Positions 8,766 to 19,050 are shown, counted from the stretch's first letter. The stretch: 39,648 nucleotides of DNA from an uncultured Prochlorococcus sp. (GCA_902564235.1 CACFAG010000010.1:1-39648), one strand, 5' to 3'. Program-made: numbers and translations. The notes: generated by a model from the sequence alone, not told the origin.

Positions 8766-8793
8766 TTGATGGCAAATTTGAATAGGTTATAGT
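8766..8793 (+). promoter_or_regulatory. candidate promoter for the DUF3611 gene
   Basis: A -35-like TTGATG (8766-8771), a 16-base spacer and a -10-like TATAGT (8788-8793) lie 16 bases before the ATG of the DUF3611 gene, in the 68-base gap that is divergent with ribF. This is a sequence-only call; the very short leader would be unusual but not impossible in this group. Confidence 0.4.
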
Positions 8794-8809
8794 TTATTCA
8801 ATCAAATGA

Positions 8810-9343
8810 ATGTCTGACAAAATTGATTTTCAGTCCCTTTCATTTGGAATGCGACGCATTGGATGGATACGATTTTGGGTTCAATCCATTTTAGGTGTTG
8901 TTGTTGCAGCTGTTTTGCTTTTTTCAAATGTTGTAAATAATAGCGAAGGACAGCTTGGCTTAGCGCCTGGTCTATCACTTACAACAATATCTTTGATTTT
9001 ACTACTTTTTAGTCTTTGGCAAGGTTGGTTAATAGTTAAAACAGGAAGAGCAATTGCAAGTAACGCAAGACCCTCAAGAGGACAAACAAGTAAATTGATA
9101 AAACGAGGCCTAATAGTTGATTTATTAGGAATTTTGTTTGGATTAATTGGATATCAAGCTCTTATGGGTGCCTTATTTATCCAAGCATCTTCCCAAACAA
9201 CTGGACAATTAATAACAGCGACATCTGATATCCCAATTACTGGACTTGAAATATTATCAGTTCTCAGTAACACACAAGTTATTGCCGCTCACTTTTTTGG
9301 ACTTTGCTTTTCGTTGTGGCTTTTAAGAAGGATTTATAAATAA
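8810..9343 (+). CDS. DUF3611 (Tic21-like) membrane protein
   Basis: A 177-residue integral membrane protein with about four hydrophobic segments (near residues 20-42, 55-76, 100-122 and 150-172). It fits the cyanobacterial DUF3611 family, whose plastid relatives are Tic21/PIC1, implicated in protein import or iron transport at the inner envelope. The function in cyanobacteria is not settled. Start is ATG reading [10 protein letters not shown]. Its last 21 bases overlap the end of surE on the opposite strand. Confidence 0.75.
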   Translation: MSDKIDFQSLSFGMRRIGWIRFWVQSILGVVVAAVLLFSNVVNNSEGQLGLAPGLSLTTISLILLLFSLWQGWLIVKTGRAIASNARPSRGQTSKLIKRGLIVDLLGILFGLIGYQALMGALFIQASSQTTGQLITATSDIPITGLEILSVLSNTQVIAAHFFGLCFSLWLLRRIYK

Positions 9344-10132
9344 ATTATTAATTTTAGGTAATTTGTCTAAATTACCCCTCCAAAATAAATCTGGTTCAAC
9401 TGGTGTAAGAGATATTATATTCTCTTGTATTTGGGATACGTCACTTGGCCATTTCTTTGGACCATAACCTTTTGATTTAAGATCTAAAACTACCTCACCT
9501 GCGAGCCAATAATAATCATCACCCCTTGGGTCTTCTCTTTTGGAAAATTGATTTTTATATTTTCTTACTGATAATCTTGTCCATGAAAATTCTTTTATTT
9601 TGCTTTTTTCACAAGGGGGTATATTCAAGTTTAATAGAAGTGAAGTTGGCCAACTATCGTTAATTGCTTGCTCTGCAATATTCATTGCAATTTCTCCAGC
9701 AAATTCAAAATTCTTCCATTTGAAACTAGCCACACTAATTGCCATGGAGGGAACATTTTCTAAAGTGCCTTCCATAGCTGCAGCGACTGTGCCTGAACAA
9801 AAAATATCTGTCCCTAAATTTGGCCCATGATTTATTCCAGATAGTACTAGATCAGGTTTATGATCCAAGAGTTCAGATAGTGCTAATTTGACACAATCAG
9901 CAGGTGTTCCAGAACATCCCCAAGCTTCAATTCCTTCCCCAAATAATTCGTCAGCTTTTTCTACCCTTAATGGAGATTGTAAAGTAAGACCATGACCTGT
10001 AGCTGATCTTTCTTGGTCAGGACAAACTACTTTTACCTTATGCCCTCTTTTTTGCGCTGATTTTGCTAAAGCTCTTATCCCCGCTGCAAAAACACCATCA
10101 TCATTGCTAATTAATATATTTAAGGGTTTCAT
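9323..10132 (-). CDS. surE: 5'/3'-nucleotidase SurE
   Basis: Metal-dependent phosphatase that removes phosphate from nucleoside monophosphates. The metal-binding N10-D11-D12-G segment opens the protein (ILISNDDG), followed by [11 protein letters not shown] and [12 protein letters not shown], which are SurE signatures. Length of 269 residues is standard. It is encoded divergently from pheS (68-base gap) and converges with the DUF3611 gene, sharing 21 bases at their 3' ends. Confidence 0.95.
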   Translation of the reverse strand: MKPLNILISNDDGVFAAGIRALAKSAQKRGHKVKVVCPDQERSATGHGLTLQSPLRVEKADELFGEGIEAWGCSGTPADCVKLALSELLDHKPDLVLSGINHGPNLGTDIFCSGTVAAAMEGTLENVPSMAISVASFKWKNFEFAGEIAMNIAEQAINDSWPTSLLLNLNIPPCEKSKIKEFSWTRLSVRKYKNQFSKREDPRGDDYYWLAGEVVLDLKSKGYGPKKWPSDVSQIQENIISLTPVEPDLFWRGNLDKLPKINNLFINPS

Positions 10133-10200
10133 TAATCAATAAATTTTATTTATGGACGATATTTAAGTAAGATAAAGCAATACTTATTTTTACTATATCA

Positions 10201-11208
10201 GTGAGTCAGATTGAATCATTAAGTCAAATTGAGGAAAAACTAAATAATCTTTCTCTAACAGCAAAAAATAATATAAGTAATGCTAGTACTCATGAAGAAC
10301 TGGATAAGTTAAGAGTTTCCTTGCTAGGAAAAAAAGGTGATTTATCAATTATCTTGAAAACAATGGGTCAATTATCTGCTACAGATAGACCAATTGTTGG
10401 CCAGAAGGCAAATTTAATAAAAATAAATTTGCAGGAATTAATAACTGAAAGAAAAAATCAACTAAATAGTGAAACCTTAGACAAAAAGATCAAAAAAGAA
10501 AAAATTGATGTAACTATTCCTTCAATTGGAACCCCCCCTGGAAATAAACATCCTTTAATTTCAACTCAAGATGAAATAATAGATATTTTTTGTGGTTTAG
10601 GTTACTCAGTTGAGAGCGGTCCTGAAATAGAAACTGATTTTTATAATTTTGAGTCACTCAATATCCCCAAAAATCATCCTGCTAGAGATATGCAGGACAC
10701 TTTTTACTTAGATGAAAATCGACTTTTAAGGACCCATACTTCTCCTGTTCAGATAAGATACTTAGAGAAAAACCCGCCCCCAGTAAGGATCATTGCTCCA
10801 GGGAGAGTGTATAGAAGAGATGCTGTAGATGCTACTCATTCCCCTGTATTTAATCAAGTTGAGGTTTTATGTATCGATCAAGATATTAATTTTAGTCATT
10901 TAAGAGGAACAGTTCTTACATTTTTAAAGACCTTTTTTGGAGATATTCCTGTAAGATTTAGAGCTAGTTATTTCCCATTTACTGAACCTTCAGCAGAAGT
11001 AGATGTCCAGTGGAAAGGTAAATGGTTAGAAGTAATGGGCTGCGGAATGGTAGATCCAAAGGTCTTAGAAAAATTAGGAATAGATTCCGAGAAATGGACT
11101 GGTTTTGCAGCAGGATTAGGAGTTGAGAGATTTTGTATGGTGAGACATCAGATCGACGATATCAGAAAATTCTATACAAATGATATTAGATTCTTAGAAC
11201 AGTTCTAA
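10201..11208 (+). CDS. pheS: phenylalanyl-tRNA synthetase alpha subunit
   Basis: Catalytic subunit of the heterotetrameric enzyme that charges tRNA-Phe. It has a helical N-terminal arm of about 90 residues and a class II core with [32 protein letters not shown] and [12 protein letters not shown], and ends in the motif 3 region [10 protein letters not shown]. The start is GTG and the length (335) is normal. The beta subunit pheT is not in the window. Confidence 0.97.
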   Translation: MSQIESLSQIEEKLNNLSLTAKNNISNASTHEELDKLRVSLLGKKGDLSIILKTMGQLSATDRPIVGQKANLIKINLQELITERKNQLNSETLDKKIKKEKIDVTIPSIGTPPGNKHPLISTQDEIIDIFCGLGYSVESGPEIETDFYNFESLNIPKNHPARDMQDTFYLDENRLLRTHTSPVQIRYLEKNPPPVRIIAPGRVYRRDAVDATHSPVFNQVEVLCIDQDINFSHLRGTVLTFLKTFFGDIPVRFRASYFPFTEPSAEVDVQWKGKWLEVMGCGMVDPKVLEKLGIDSEKWTGFAAGLGVERFCMVRHQIDDIRKFYTNDIRFLEQF

Positions 11209-11278
11209 TAGTATTTAATTCTTAAATTAGTATTGTCTAGCATCTTAGTTTAAGATAGTCCTAGTTTTAATTCTTTGA

Positions 11279-12187
11279 TTGGTACGTAAAGCAGGACTAA
11301 TCGTTAATGATGGAAAGGAACTAGCTGTTCAAACTGCAACTTCTGTTCAAAAAAAATTGGAAAAATCTAATTTTGAAGTTGTAAGAGTTAGTAGCTCTGG
11401 AGGGATGGTTGGTTTCGCAAATCCTGATCAACATGTTCGCCCTTTGGGATATACGAATTGCGTTCCTGAAGGGTTTGATTCATCAATGGAATTTGCAATT
11501 GTTCTTGGTGGAGATGGGACTGTGCTTTCCGCTGCAAGGCAAACGGCGCCCGCTAAAATTCCAATTCTTACAATAAATACCGGTCATTTAGGATTTCTTG
11601 CGGAAGCTTATTTATCTAACCTAAATGAGGCTATAGATAAAATAATTACTGGAAATTGGGATATTGAAGAAAGAACTTGCTTTATCATTAGTGTAATGAG
11701 AAATGATCAGAGGAGATGGGAATCTCTCTGTCTTAATGAGATGGCTCTTCATAGAGAGCCCCTGACAAGTATGTGTCATTTTGAGATTTCTATAGGACGA
11801 CATGCTCCCGTGGATATCTCAGCTGATGGAGTAATTTTATCCACTCCCACTGGCTCTACTGCATATTCGTTGAGTGCTGGAGGGCCAGTAATCACACCTG
11901 ATTGTCCAGTTGTACAATTGACTCCAATTGCACCACATTCATTGGCATCTAGGGCATTAGTTTTTAATGATTCAGAGCCAGTAACTGTTTTCCCTGCAAC
12001 TCCTGAAAGGTTGGTGATGGTTGTTGACGGAAACGCTGGTTGTTATGTTTGGCCTGAAGATAGAGTTTTAATAAGAAAAAGTAAACACTCAGTGAAGTTT
12101 ATTAGGCTTGAAGATCACGAATTTTTCCAAGTTTTAAGAAATAAACTAGGTTGGGGTTTGCCCCATGTGGCGAAACCTAACAAATAA
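11279..12187 (+). CDS. nadK: NAD kinase
   Basis: Phosphorylates NAD to NADP with ATP. The GGDGT motif is at residues 77-81, preceded by the cyanobacterial-style start [16 protein letters not shown]; the second signature [20 protein letters not shown] follows. It has 302 residues and a TTG start. Cyanobacteria usually encode two NAD kinases; this one could be either. It ends 7 bases from the stop codon of the convergent cobL, with no hairpin between them. Confidence 0.94.
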   Translation: MVRKAGLIVNDGKELAVQTATSVQKKLEKSNFEVVRVSSSGGMVGFANPDQHVRPLGYTNCVPEGFDSSMEFAIVLGGDGTVLSAARQTAPAKIPILTINTGHLGFLAEAYLSNLNEAIDKIITGNWDIEERTCFIISVMRNDQRRWESLCLNEMALHREPLTSMCHFEISIGRHAPVDISADGVILSTPTGSTAYSLSAGGPVITPDCPVVQLTPIAPHSLASRALVFNDSEPVTVFPATPERLVMVVDGNAGCYVWPEDRVLIRKSKHSVKFIRLEDHEFFQVLRNKLGWGLPHVAKPNK

Positions 12188-12194
12188 CAAATGT

Positions 12195-13475
12195 TTAAAT
12201 ATATTTTTTTCCTTTTAGTAAAAAAATAGGATTATTAGGTTCTAATCTTATTCCCTCAGCGATACTTAAGCTTTTATAGGTTTGAATTAAATTTAAATTT
12301 GTTTTGAAATTTTTATCTTTTAATTCCTCTTTTAATTCTTTGATAGTTTGAATGTCAATTATTGGGATAACGATAATATCGCCAATATTCATATCTATAG
12401 CCAGTTTTTTTATAATTTGAATTTTGGTCTTTTTATCACATCCTCCAATTATTAATCTATTAGGTTTTTCAAAAGAACTCAAATTTTTCGTATTTAATTT
12501 ATTATTTATGTCTTCTTCAAAAATAAATTTTGGTTTAACGCAAAGCCTTTTTGAGTTTTCTAGTATTAATGACTTTGAACCAATCCTTTTATCGAAACAA
12601 AACAAATTTAAATCAGGCCTTAATTTTAATGCCTCTAAACCAATTGACCCACAACCTGCTCCTATATCCCAGATGACCCCATTTTTAGGGAGCTCTAGAT
12701 CGGCCAAGATTTGAATGCGAACCTCCCTTTTAGTTAATAAGTTTGGTCTATCATCAAAAGTCTTAAAAATATGGTCACTGATTCCGAAGAGAGGGAGATT
12801 ATCATTTGAGTAATTTTTCTTTGTTTTTGTAAGAACAACAATGTTTAAACTTGATATATCAGAGGGTAATGATTCTTTAAGATTTAATTTTCTTATATTT
12901 TCTTTATCGAAGCCTATTTCTTCACAGAGCCAAAAATCATAAAAGTCAATCAGATTTAATTCTGATAAGTTTTCTTTAATTATTTCTAAACTTTTATTAT
13001 TTGAATCTGTAATAATAGACAAACTTGAAGGCCTTGCTTTAAGAGCCTTAACCAGCTTAGTAGAATCTCTGCCGTGAGTACTTACATTTACAGTATCTTG
13101 CCACGGAATCTTTAACTTACTAAAGGCTAATTGAATGCAAGTATTTGAAGGGTAGAAATTTAATTCATCTTTTGAAAAATTTTCTAGTAATATTCTCCCA
13201 ATTCCAAACCAAAGTGGATCTCCTCTAGAGATTAAAATAACATCATTTTTTTGAGTTCGAAGCCATTCAACAAGTGCGTTGTTACTTTTGCTCAAAAAAA
13301 ATGATTTCTTTTTTGATGAACCATTTTCGCTCCATGATTTAATTTCTTCAAAATATGAATTTGGAACTGCAATATTTTGTGTTTCTAAGAATAGATTTTG
13401 TAATTTGAAAGATAGATCCTTAAATCTATAAGAATTAATCCCAATTACATGAATTTTTCTATTTACCTTAGTCAT
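12195..13475 (-). CDS. cobL: precorrin-6Y C5,15-methyltransferase (CbiE-CbiT fusion, CobL)
   Basis: Acts in cobalamin (pseudocobalamin) ring synthesis: two SAM-dependent methylations and decarboxylation of the acetate side chain. The N-terminal half (to about 215) is CbiE-like, with VISRGDPLWFGIG; the C-terminal half is a class I methyltransferase of CbiT type with WDIGAGCGSIGLEAL and FDKRIGSK. The fused form is the aerobic-type CobL. I start it at the ATG at 13475; a TTG one codon upstream would give 427 residues. It is divergent from the small gene at 13559, and its 3' end is 7 bases from nadK. Confidence 0.92.
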   Translation of the reverse strand: MTKVNRKIHVIGINSYRFKDLSFKLQNLFLETQNIAVPNSYFEEIKSWSENGSSKKKSFFLSKSNNALVEWLRTQKNDVILISRGDPLWFGIGRILLENFSKDELNFYPSNTCIQLAFSKLKIPWQDTVNVSTHGRDSTKLVKALKARPSSLSIITDSNNKSLEIIKENLSELNLIDFYDFWLCEEIGFDKENIRKLNLKESLPSDISSLNIVVLTKTKKNYSNDNLPLFGISDHIFKTFDDRPNLLTKREVRIQILADLELPKNGVIWDIGAGCGSIGLEALKLRPDLNLFCFDKRIGSKSLILENSKRLCVKPKFIFEEDINNKLNTKNLSSFEKPNRLIIGGCDKKTKIQIIKKLAIDMNIGDIIVIPIIDIQTIKELKEELKDKNFKTNLNLIQTYKSLSIAEGIRLEPNNPIFLLKGKKYI

Positions 13476-13558
13476 CAATATTTAATGAAATGGAACTAAA
13501 TTATTTGAATGTTTTATTAAATTATCTTATTATTATTCGAGTTATAATAGTAAATTAA

Positions 13559-13810
13559 TTGTCTGAAAGGAGAAAGAGATTACATGATTTATTATTAACT
13601 CTTATCAATAAAGATAGTGAATTTGAGTTTATTGAAGAAGATTCTAGCGATTTAACATCAAGCTATTCTGAAAAAGACACTTTGAAATTATCTCGAGTTA
13701 TAGAAAAAAATCGTAAAATAATCAAAAGATACCAAGCTATAGTAAGAACAGCTGTAACTCTAGATGCCCTGATGGATTCTGAAAATGAAGAAAATTACAA
13801 AATCAAATAA
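13559..13810 (+). CDS. small conserved hypothetical protein
   Basis: An 83-residue hydrophilic protein, TTG start, with a central acidic stretch (EFEFIEEDSSD) and a predicted helix (LKLSRVIEKNRKIIKRYQAIV). No motif is recognised. It overlaps the following gene by 26 bases, so the two are likely coupled. The start lies 83 bases from that of cobL on the other strand. It reads as real coding sequence by composition; function unknown. Confidence 0.6.
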   Translation: MSERRKRLHDLLLTLINKDSEFEFIEEDSSDLTSSYSEKDTLKLSRVIEKNRKIIKRYQAIVRTAVTLDALMDSENEENYKIK

Positions 13811-14285
13811 AAATTTTTTTTTAAAAGGAATGTTACCTTTACTTTTACTACTATCCTGTGTTTTTAGCCCATTAAAAGTATCCGCAGAAGTTACAGAAAC
13901 AGAAATAAATGGAGAATTAATGAATGCTAGCAGTGAGTTTTTAAGGGACTTGGACTTTGAAACTTGGCAATTAGTAGCTTATAAATCACCTCTTTTTGAA
14001 GATAAATTGATCTTGAGAGTAATAGGATATCCGGGAAATCTCAGGATTGATCATCCCACTGACTTGAGAGTTGACTCAGGCAGAAAACAGTGGCTTTTAG
14101 ATGATAAAACATTTCTTAATGTGGAATTAGCAAATGATGGAAGACAAGCTGCAGCTGAATTCGATCTTGATCAATTGATTAAAAATTTAGATAAAAATAG
14201 ACCATTAAGACTATCTTTGTCAGGAGTTTTTTCTGAGTTACCTGTTCCTCCTTTTGTCGTAAAAGAGTGGAGATCAATAAACTGA
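13785..14285 (+). CDS. secreted hypothetical protein (possible DUF3122)
   Basis: A 166-residue protein with a clear N-terminal signal: basic residues, a hydrophobic core (MLPLLLLLSCVFSP) at about 16-29 and a likely cleavage after VSA near residue 34. The mature domain (WQLVAYKSPLFEDKLILRVIG, VKEWRSIN at the end) recalls the cyanobacterial DUF3122 group, but I hold this loosely. Probably periplasmic or thylakoid-lumenal. It begins inside the preceding small gene and is followed by ribD at a short gap. Confidence 0.6.
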   Translation: MKKITKSNKNFFLKGMLPLLLLLSCVFSPLKVSAEVTETEINGELMNASSEFLRDLDFETWQLVAYKSPLFEDKLILRVIGYPGNLRIDHPTDLRVDSGRKQWLLDDKTFLNVELANDGRQAAAEFDLDQLIKNLDKNRPLRLSLSGVFSELPVPPFVVKEWRSIN

Positions 14286-14300
14286 ATTTGATTATTGGAG

Positions 14301-15395
14301 ATGTCTGAAAAAAATGTAAGCCATATAAAATGGATGAAAAGAGCAATTTTTTTGGCTTCTTTAGGCAAAAATACAACGAGTCCTAACCCTAGGGTGGGAG
14401 CGGTGATTCTTGATAAGAATGGAAATCTTATTTCAGAAGGATTTCATCACAAGGCTGGCATGCCCCATGCTGAAGCAATGGCTTTTAATAATTTAAAAAA
14501 AGATGCTAAAGAAGGATCATTGTATGTAAATCTTGAACCTTGCTGTCACCATGGAACTACACCTCCGTGTGTAGACAAGGTTATAACCTCTGGGATAAAA
14601 AAAGTTTTTATATCAATTGAAGACCCTGATAAAAGAGTCTCTGGCAAAGGCATTAAAGTGCTAAGAGAAGCTGGAATAAAAGTTCACCTAGGATTATGTA
14701 AAAAAGAATCTTTAGATTTAAATAAGGCTTTTTTTCATAGGAATTTAACTAAAAAGGCATTTGGTGTTCTTAAATGGGCAATGAGTATTGATGGAAGAAT
14801 AGCTTTAAAAAATGGAAAAAGTAAATGGATTACTAATGAAAAATCAAGGTCATTAGTTCACTCTTTTAGAGCAGAATTTGATTCGATAATAATTGGTGGA
14901 AACACATTAAGGAAAGATAATCCAATTTTGACTACTAGAGGTTTAAAAAATCCTGAGCCTTTGCGAGTTGTTTTCACAAAAAGTTTAGATCTGCCTTCAA
15001 AATCTAACCTTTGGAATTGTAATAAGGCAAAAACCTTGGTTATTTATGATTCTTCTTCAGCAAATGAAAGATACCTCTCAAGGATTCCGAAATGTGTGGA
15101 GGTTGAAAAAGTATCATCAGATAATCCAGAGTTGATTTCAAAAATACTTGCTAAAAGAGGGTGTAATAAAGTTCTCTGGGAATGTGGCCCTAAATTGGCT
15201 ACCGCCGCTATTAAATCTAATTGTATTCAGGAAATTATTACCTTAATTGCTCCAAAAATTTTAGGTGGAGAAAATAGCATGAATCCCTTGGGTGATTTTG
15301 AATTTAAAGAAATGAACGAAATTATAAAATTAAATGATTCTCATTTTAACTTGATTGGGAATGATATATGCGTTAAAAGTTCATTCAAAAATTAA
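14301..15395 (+). CDS. ribD: riboflavin biosynthesis deaminase-reductase RibD
   Basis: Bifunctional enzyme of riboflavin synthesis: deaminates the pyrimidine intermediate, then reduces its ribosyl side chain with NADPH. The deaminase zinc site is complete: H56 and E58 in PHAEAMAF, C81 in PCCHHG and C90 in PPCVDK, with the spacing expected of RibD. The reductase half begins near residue 152 (FGVLKWAMSIDGRIALKNG). I take the ATG at 14301 (364 residues); a TTG two codons upstream is possible. It is followed by a 117-base gap to ftsH that holds a palindrome. Confidence 0.94.
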   Translation: MSEKNVSHIKWMKRAIFLASLGKNTTSPNPRVGAVILDKNGNLISEGFHHKAGMPHAEAMAFNNLKKDAKEGSLYVNLEPCCHHGTTPPCVDKVITSGIKKVFISIEDPDKRVSGKGIKVLREAGIKVHLGLCKKESLDLNKAFFHRNLTKKAFGVLKWAMSIDGRIALKNGKSKWITNEKSRSLVHSFRAEFDSIIIGGNTLRKDNPILTTRGLKNPEPLRVVFTKSLDLPSKSNLWNCNKAKTLVIYDSSSANERYLSRIPKCVEVEKVSSDNPELISKILAKRGCNKVLWECGPKLATAAIKSNCIQEIITLIAPKILGGENSMNPLGDFEFKEMNEIIKLNDSHFNLIGNDICVKSSFKN

Positions 15396-15427
15396 TTTTT
15401 TAAACTAATTTTTTTATGGGTCAAAGT

Positions 15428-15437
15428 ACCGTACGGT
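15428..15437. promoter_or_regulatory. perfect 10-bp palindrome upstream of ftsH
   Basis: ACCGTACGGT is a perfect inverted repeat, nested inside a wider imperfect hairpin (TGGGT at 15417-15421 and ACCCA at 15442-15446). A related GGTACGG occurs at 15461-15467. No T run follows on either strand, so it is not an ordinary terminator. It could be a regulator site for ftsH, whose -10-like TATAAT is at 15485-15490. The protein that binds is unknown. Confidence 0.35.
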
Positions 15438-15512
15438 TCTTACCCAAAAAAAACAATACAGGTACGGAAACTCATGGTTTAGTTTATAATAAGTTCTGAA
15501 TTGATAACAACT

Positions 15513-17375
15513 ATGCCAATAAGACAAGACGATAATCAACCTAATAGACGCTTTGGAATTGTAAATATCATTTTGATAGGAGTTGGAGCATTACTCCTAT
15601 TTAGTAGTCTTTTCCCTAATCAAAATATGCAAATCCCTAGGGTTCCTTATTCTTTATTTATTGATCAGGTTAATGATGGTGAAGTTAAGCGAGCATATAT
15701 TACTCAAGAACAGATTAGATATGAGTTAAATGGAGCTGAAGAAGGCGCCCCTTCTGTATTAGCAACAACACCCATTTTTGATATGGACCTTCCACAAAGG
15801 TTAGAAAGTAAAGGGGTTGAATTCGCTGCCGCTCCTCCCAAAAAACCCAACTTTTTCTCAACCATATTGAGTTGGGTTGTTCCTCCTTTAATTTTTATTC
15901 TTGTTTTACAGTTTTTCGCTAGAAGAAGTATGGGTGGAGGAGGTGCTCAGGGAGCTCTTAGTTTTACTAAAAGTAAAGCAAAAGTTTACGTACCCGATGA
16001 TGAATCAAAAGTGACATTTGCTGATGTGGCTGGCGTTGATGAAGCTAAGGATGAATTAACAGAAATAGTTGATTTTCTAAAAAAACCTGAGAGATACACT
16101 GATATCGGTGCGCGAATACCAAAAGGTGTACTTCTTGTGGGCCCTCCAGGTACAGGTAAAACTCTTCTTTCAAAAGCTGTTGCGGGAGAAGCAGAAGTTC
16201 CTTTCTTTATAATTTCAGGTTCTGAATTTGTTGAGCTTTTTGTTGGTGCTGGTGCCGCAAGAGTAAGAGATCTATTTGAACAAGCAAAGAAAAAAGCTCC
16301 ATGTATTATTTTTATTGATGAATTGGACGCTATTGGTAAAAGTCGTTCTGGATCTATGGGAGTCGTTGGTGGTAATGATGAAAGAGAACAAACTTTAAAT
16401 CAGCTTCTTACGGAAATGGATGGTTTTACCTCAACTGATAAGCCAGTTATAGTACTTGCGGCTACGAACCAGCCAGAGGTTCTTGATGCAGCACTTTTAA
16501 GACCAGGAAGATTTGATAGACAGGTTTTAGTCGATAGACCAGATTTATCCGGAAGAAAAACTATATTAGAGATCTATACAAAGAAAGTTAAACTTGCAGA
16601 TTCAATTGATTTAGATTCTATTGCTCAAGCTACTAGTGGATTTGCTGGAGCTGATTTAGCAAACATGGTTAATGAAGCTGCTTTACTTGCAGCCAGAGCA
16701 AAAAGAAAAAGTGTGGAGCAACAAGATTTAGGTGAGGCTATAGAGAGAGTTGTGGCTGGTCTGGAAAAGAAGAGTCGCGTTTTGCAGGACGATGAAAAGA
16801 AAGTCGTTGCTTATCATGAAGTCGGTCATGCAATAGTCGGTCATCTTATGCCCGGAGGTTCAAAAGTAGCAAAGATTTCTATTGTACCAAGAGGTATGAG
16901 TGCACTAGGTTATACCCTTCAGTTGCCAACTGAAGAAAGATTCTTGAACTCCAAAGAGGAACTAAAGGGACAAATAGCTACACTTCTTGGAGGAAGATCT
17001 GCAGAAGAGGTTGTTTTCGGAAAAATTACAACGGGTGCGTCAAACGATTTACAAAGAGCAACTGACATAGCAGAACAAATGGTTGGTACATTCGGAATGA
17101 GTGATATTCTTGGGCCTCTCGCTTATGACAAACAAGGTGGAGGTCAGTTTTTAGGTAATGGTAATAACCCAAGAAGATCTGTTAGTGATGCTACTGCACA
17201 AGCAATAGACAAAGAGGTTCGAGATTTAGTTGATGATGCTCATGAAACTGCACTTAATATTTTGAGGAACAATTTACCATTACTTGAATCGATTTCTCAA
17301 AAGATTCTTCAAGAAGAAGTTATTGAGGGTGAGGATTTAAAAACCTTGCTTGCTGAAAGTAAAATGCCTACATAA
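15513..17375 (+). CDS. ftsH: ATP-dependent zinc metalloprotease FtsH
   Basis: Membrane-bound AAA protease; cyanobacterial members degrade damaged photosystem II D1 and other membrane proteins. Two N-terminal membrane segments flank a lumenal/periplasmic loop (about 17-36 and 115-135). The AAA core has Walker A GPPGTGKT at residues 210-217 and [11 protein letters not shown] as Walker B. The protease domain has HEVGH at 435-439, with D512 in GASNDL as the third zinc ligand. I take the ATG reading [10 protein letters not shown] (620 residues); an upstream TTG would add four residues. The HEVGH middle residue is Val where many FtsH proteins have Ala, which is not disabling. Confidence 0.97.
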   Translation: MPIRQDDNQPNRRFGIVNIILIGVGALLLFSSLFPNQNMQIPRVPYSLFIDQVNDGEVKRAYITQEQIRYELNGAEEGAPSVLATTPIFDMDLPQRLESKGVEFAAAPPKKPNFFSTILSWVVPPLIFILVLQFFARRSMGGGGAQGALSFTKSKAKVYVPDDESKVTFADVAGVDEAKDELTEIVDFLKKPERYTDIGARIPKGVLLVGPPGTGKTLLSKAVAGEAEVPFFIISGSEFVELFVGAGAARVRDLFEQAKKKAPCIIFIDELDAIGKSRSGSMGVVGGNDEREQTLNQLLTEMDGFTSTDKPVIVLAATNQPEVLDAALLRPGRFDRQVLVDRPDLSGRKTILEIYTKKVKLADSIDLDSIAQATSGFAGADLANMVNEAALLAARAKRKSVEQQDLGEAIERVVAGLEKKSRVLQDDEKKVVAYHEVGHAIVGHLMPGGSKVAKISIVPRGMSALGYTLQLPTEERFLNSKEELKGQIATLLGGRSAEEVVFGKITTGASNDLQRATDIAEQMVGTFGMSDILGPLAYDKQGGGQFLGNGNNPRRSVSDATAQAIDKEVRDLVDDAHETALNILRNNLPLLESISQKILQEEVIEGEDLKTLLAESKMPT

Positions 17376-17403
17376 TAGGATTTAGGTTTTCTTTCAATTA
17401 TTC

Positions 17404-18333
17404 ATGATGAAACTAATCAAGCTAGCTAAAAAAAATTTTTTATCAAGCTTTGATATGTCAAAAGAAGAAATAATTCATATTTTTAATATCGCAGATAATT
17501 TTAAAAATAATGATTTTGATATAAAACTTGAAAAAAAAGTTTTAGGTTTAATTTTTGATAAGTCCTCCACTCGCACAAGAGTTAGTTTTCAAGTAGCTAT
17601 GTCAAGACTTGGTGGAACTACAATTGACTTAAATCCTACAACTTCGCAAATTGGTAGGGGAGAGCCAATTAGAGATACCTCTAGAGTACTTAGTAGATAT
17701 TGCGATGTGCTTGCAATAAGAACTTTCAATCAAGCTGATATAAAAGAGTACGCAAAGTGGTCTTCTAAACCAGTTATCAATGCTCTTACGGATACGGAAC
17801 ACCCATGTCAAGCTTTAGCTGATTATATGACAATTAAAGAGGAATTTAATGGCTTTAAAAACGTAGTATTGACATTTGTAGGAGACGGAAATAATGTTGC
17901 AAATTCTCTGATCTTGTGTGGAGCACTACTAGGAGTTGAAGTTAGAATAGCTTGCCCAAAAGGATATGAACCAAATCCACTTATAGTTAAAAAAGCAAAG
18001 GAAACATATACGGACAAAAATTTATTGAAAATCACTAATGATCCTAATTCTGCAGTTCAAGGTGCAAATGTTATTTATACAGATGTTTGGTCATCTATGG
18101 GCGAAGAAAATAAAAAAGAATCAAAAGATAAAGACTTTGAAGGATTTACAATAGACAATCATTTGTTAAGTAAGGCAAAAAAAGATGCAATTATTCTTCA
18201 TTGCCTTCCCGCTTATAGGTCTAAAGAAATAACAGATGAAGTAATGGAGAGTAAGAATAGTAGAATTTTCGAGCAGGCTGAAAATAGATTACACGTTCAA
18301 CAAGCATTATTAGCATGCATGCTTTCTTCTTGA
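17404..18333 (+). CDS. argF: ornithine carbamoyltransferase
   Basis: Makes citrulline from ornithine and carbamoyl phosphate in arginine synthesis. The carbamoyl-phosphate motif STRTR, then HPCQALADYM and the catalytic HCLPAYR are all present, in 309 residues of normal spacing. The ATG start is doubled (ATGATG). It sits 28 bases downstream of ftsH without an obvious terminator, so readthrough is likely. Confidence 0.97.
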   Translation: MMKLIKLAKKNFLSSFDMSKEEIIHIFNIADNFKNNDFDIKLEKKVLGLIFDKSSTRTRVSFQVAMSRLGGTTIDLNPTTSQIGRGEPIRDTSRVLSRYCDVLAIRTFNQADIKEYAKWSSKPVINALTDTEHPCQALADYMTIKEEFNGFKNVVLTFVGDGNNVANSLILCGALLGVEVRIACPKGYEPNPLIVKKAKETYTDKNLLKITNDPNSAVQGANVIYTDVWSSMGEENKKESKDKDFEGFTIDNHLLSKAKKDAIILHCLPAYRSKEITDEVMESKNSRIFEQAENRLHVQQALLACMLSS

Positions 18334-18389
18334 TCGCTTGCAATTCTAAAATAAAAGAGGTACAAATGTATTAGTAAGTCATTGTTCTA

Positions 18390-19007
18390 GTGTTAAATTC
18401 TAGTAAGAGAAATCTTTCAAAAGCTCAAAATGAGTTATATGAATGGATAAAAAATTATATGCACGACTTTCAACATAGCCCAACTATAAGGCAAATGATG
18501 AAAGGTATGGGACTTAAGTCGCCTGCCCCTATTCAAAGTCGTCTTAAACACTTACAAGAAAAGGGATACATATCATGGCAAGAAGGTAAAGCTAGGACAC
18601 TTCAAATTGTAGATGAAATTTTTGAAGGCATACCCGTAATGGGATCAGTAGCAGCTGGAGGATTGATTGATACTTTTTCCGATATTAGTGAGAATTTAGA
18701 CATATCTGATATTTTTAAGAAAAAGGGTGTTTTTGCACTCACGGTAAATGGAGATTCTATGATTGATGCTTGTATTGATGATGGAGATATGGTTTTGATG
18801 GAGCCCATAAAAGATAAATATTCACTAAAGAACGGCACAATAGTAAGCGCAATGGTTCCAGGTTTGGGAACGACATTAAAATATTTTATAAAAAAAGGTG
18901 AGAAAATTTATTTAGAAGCGGCTAATCCAGCTTATGAGCCAATTGTACTAAATTTGAATGAAGTTGTTTTTCAGGGAAAACTTCTCGCAGTTTGGAGAAG
19001 AGTGTGA
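18390..19007 (+). CDS. lexA: LexA repressor
   Basis: SOS-type transcriptional repressor, 205 residues, GTG start. The N-terminal winged helix (SPTIRQMMKGMGLKSPAPIQ) precedes a self-cleavage peptidase. The scissile bond would be A89-G90, the nucleophile S123 (NGDSMIDA) and the general base K164 (TTLKYF); all are intact, so RecA-induced cleavage is expected. Its leader has no convincing LexA box. It is the last recognisably core gene before the polysaccharide island. Confidence 0.95.
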   Translation: MLNSSKRNLSKAQNELYEWIKNYMHDFQHSPTIRQMMKGMGLKSPAPIQSRLKHLQEKGYISWQEGKARTLQIVDEIFEGIPVMGSVAAGGLIDTFSDISENLDISDIFKKKGVFALTVNGDSMIDACIDDGDMVLMEPIKDKYSLKNGTIVSAMVPGLGTTLKYFIKKGEKIYLEAANPAYEPIVLNLNEVVFQGKLLAVWRRV

Positions 19008-19017
19008 AGTTAATAAA

Positions 19018-19050
19018 CTACATTAATAATTTTTCTTATGTAGATTTTTG
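19018..19050 (+). terminator. weak candidate terminator after lexA
   Basis: CTACAT (19018-19023) can pair with ATGTAG (19038-19043) around a 14-base AT-rich loop, followed by a short T run. The stem is only 6 bp, so the call is weak. It sits 10 bases past the lexA stop. Confidence 0.3.

Noticed and set aside
15417-15446. Rho-independent terminator between ribD and ftsH
   Set aside because: The hairpin is followed by A residues rather than T on the plus strand and has no T run on the minus strand, so it was kept as a possible regulatory site.
18370-18395. Possible LexA box in the lexA leader (TAGTA ... GTTCTA)
   Set aside because: Half-sites are only partly symmetric and two bases too far apart for the published cyanobacterial box, so a site cannot be claimed.
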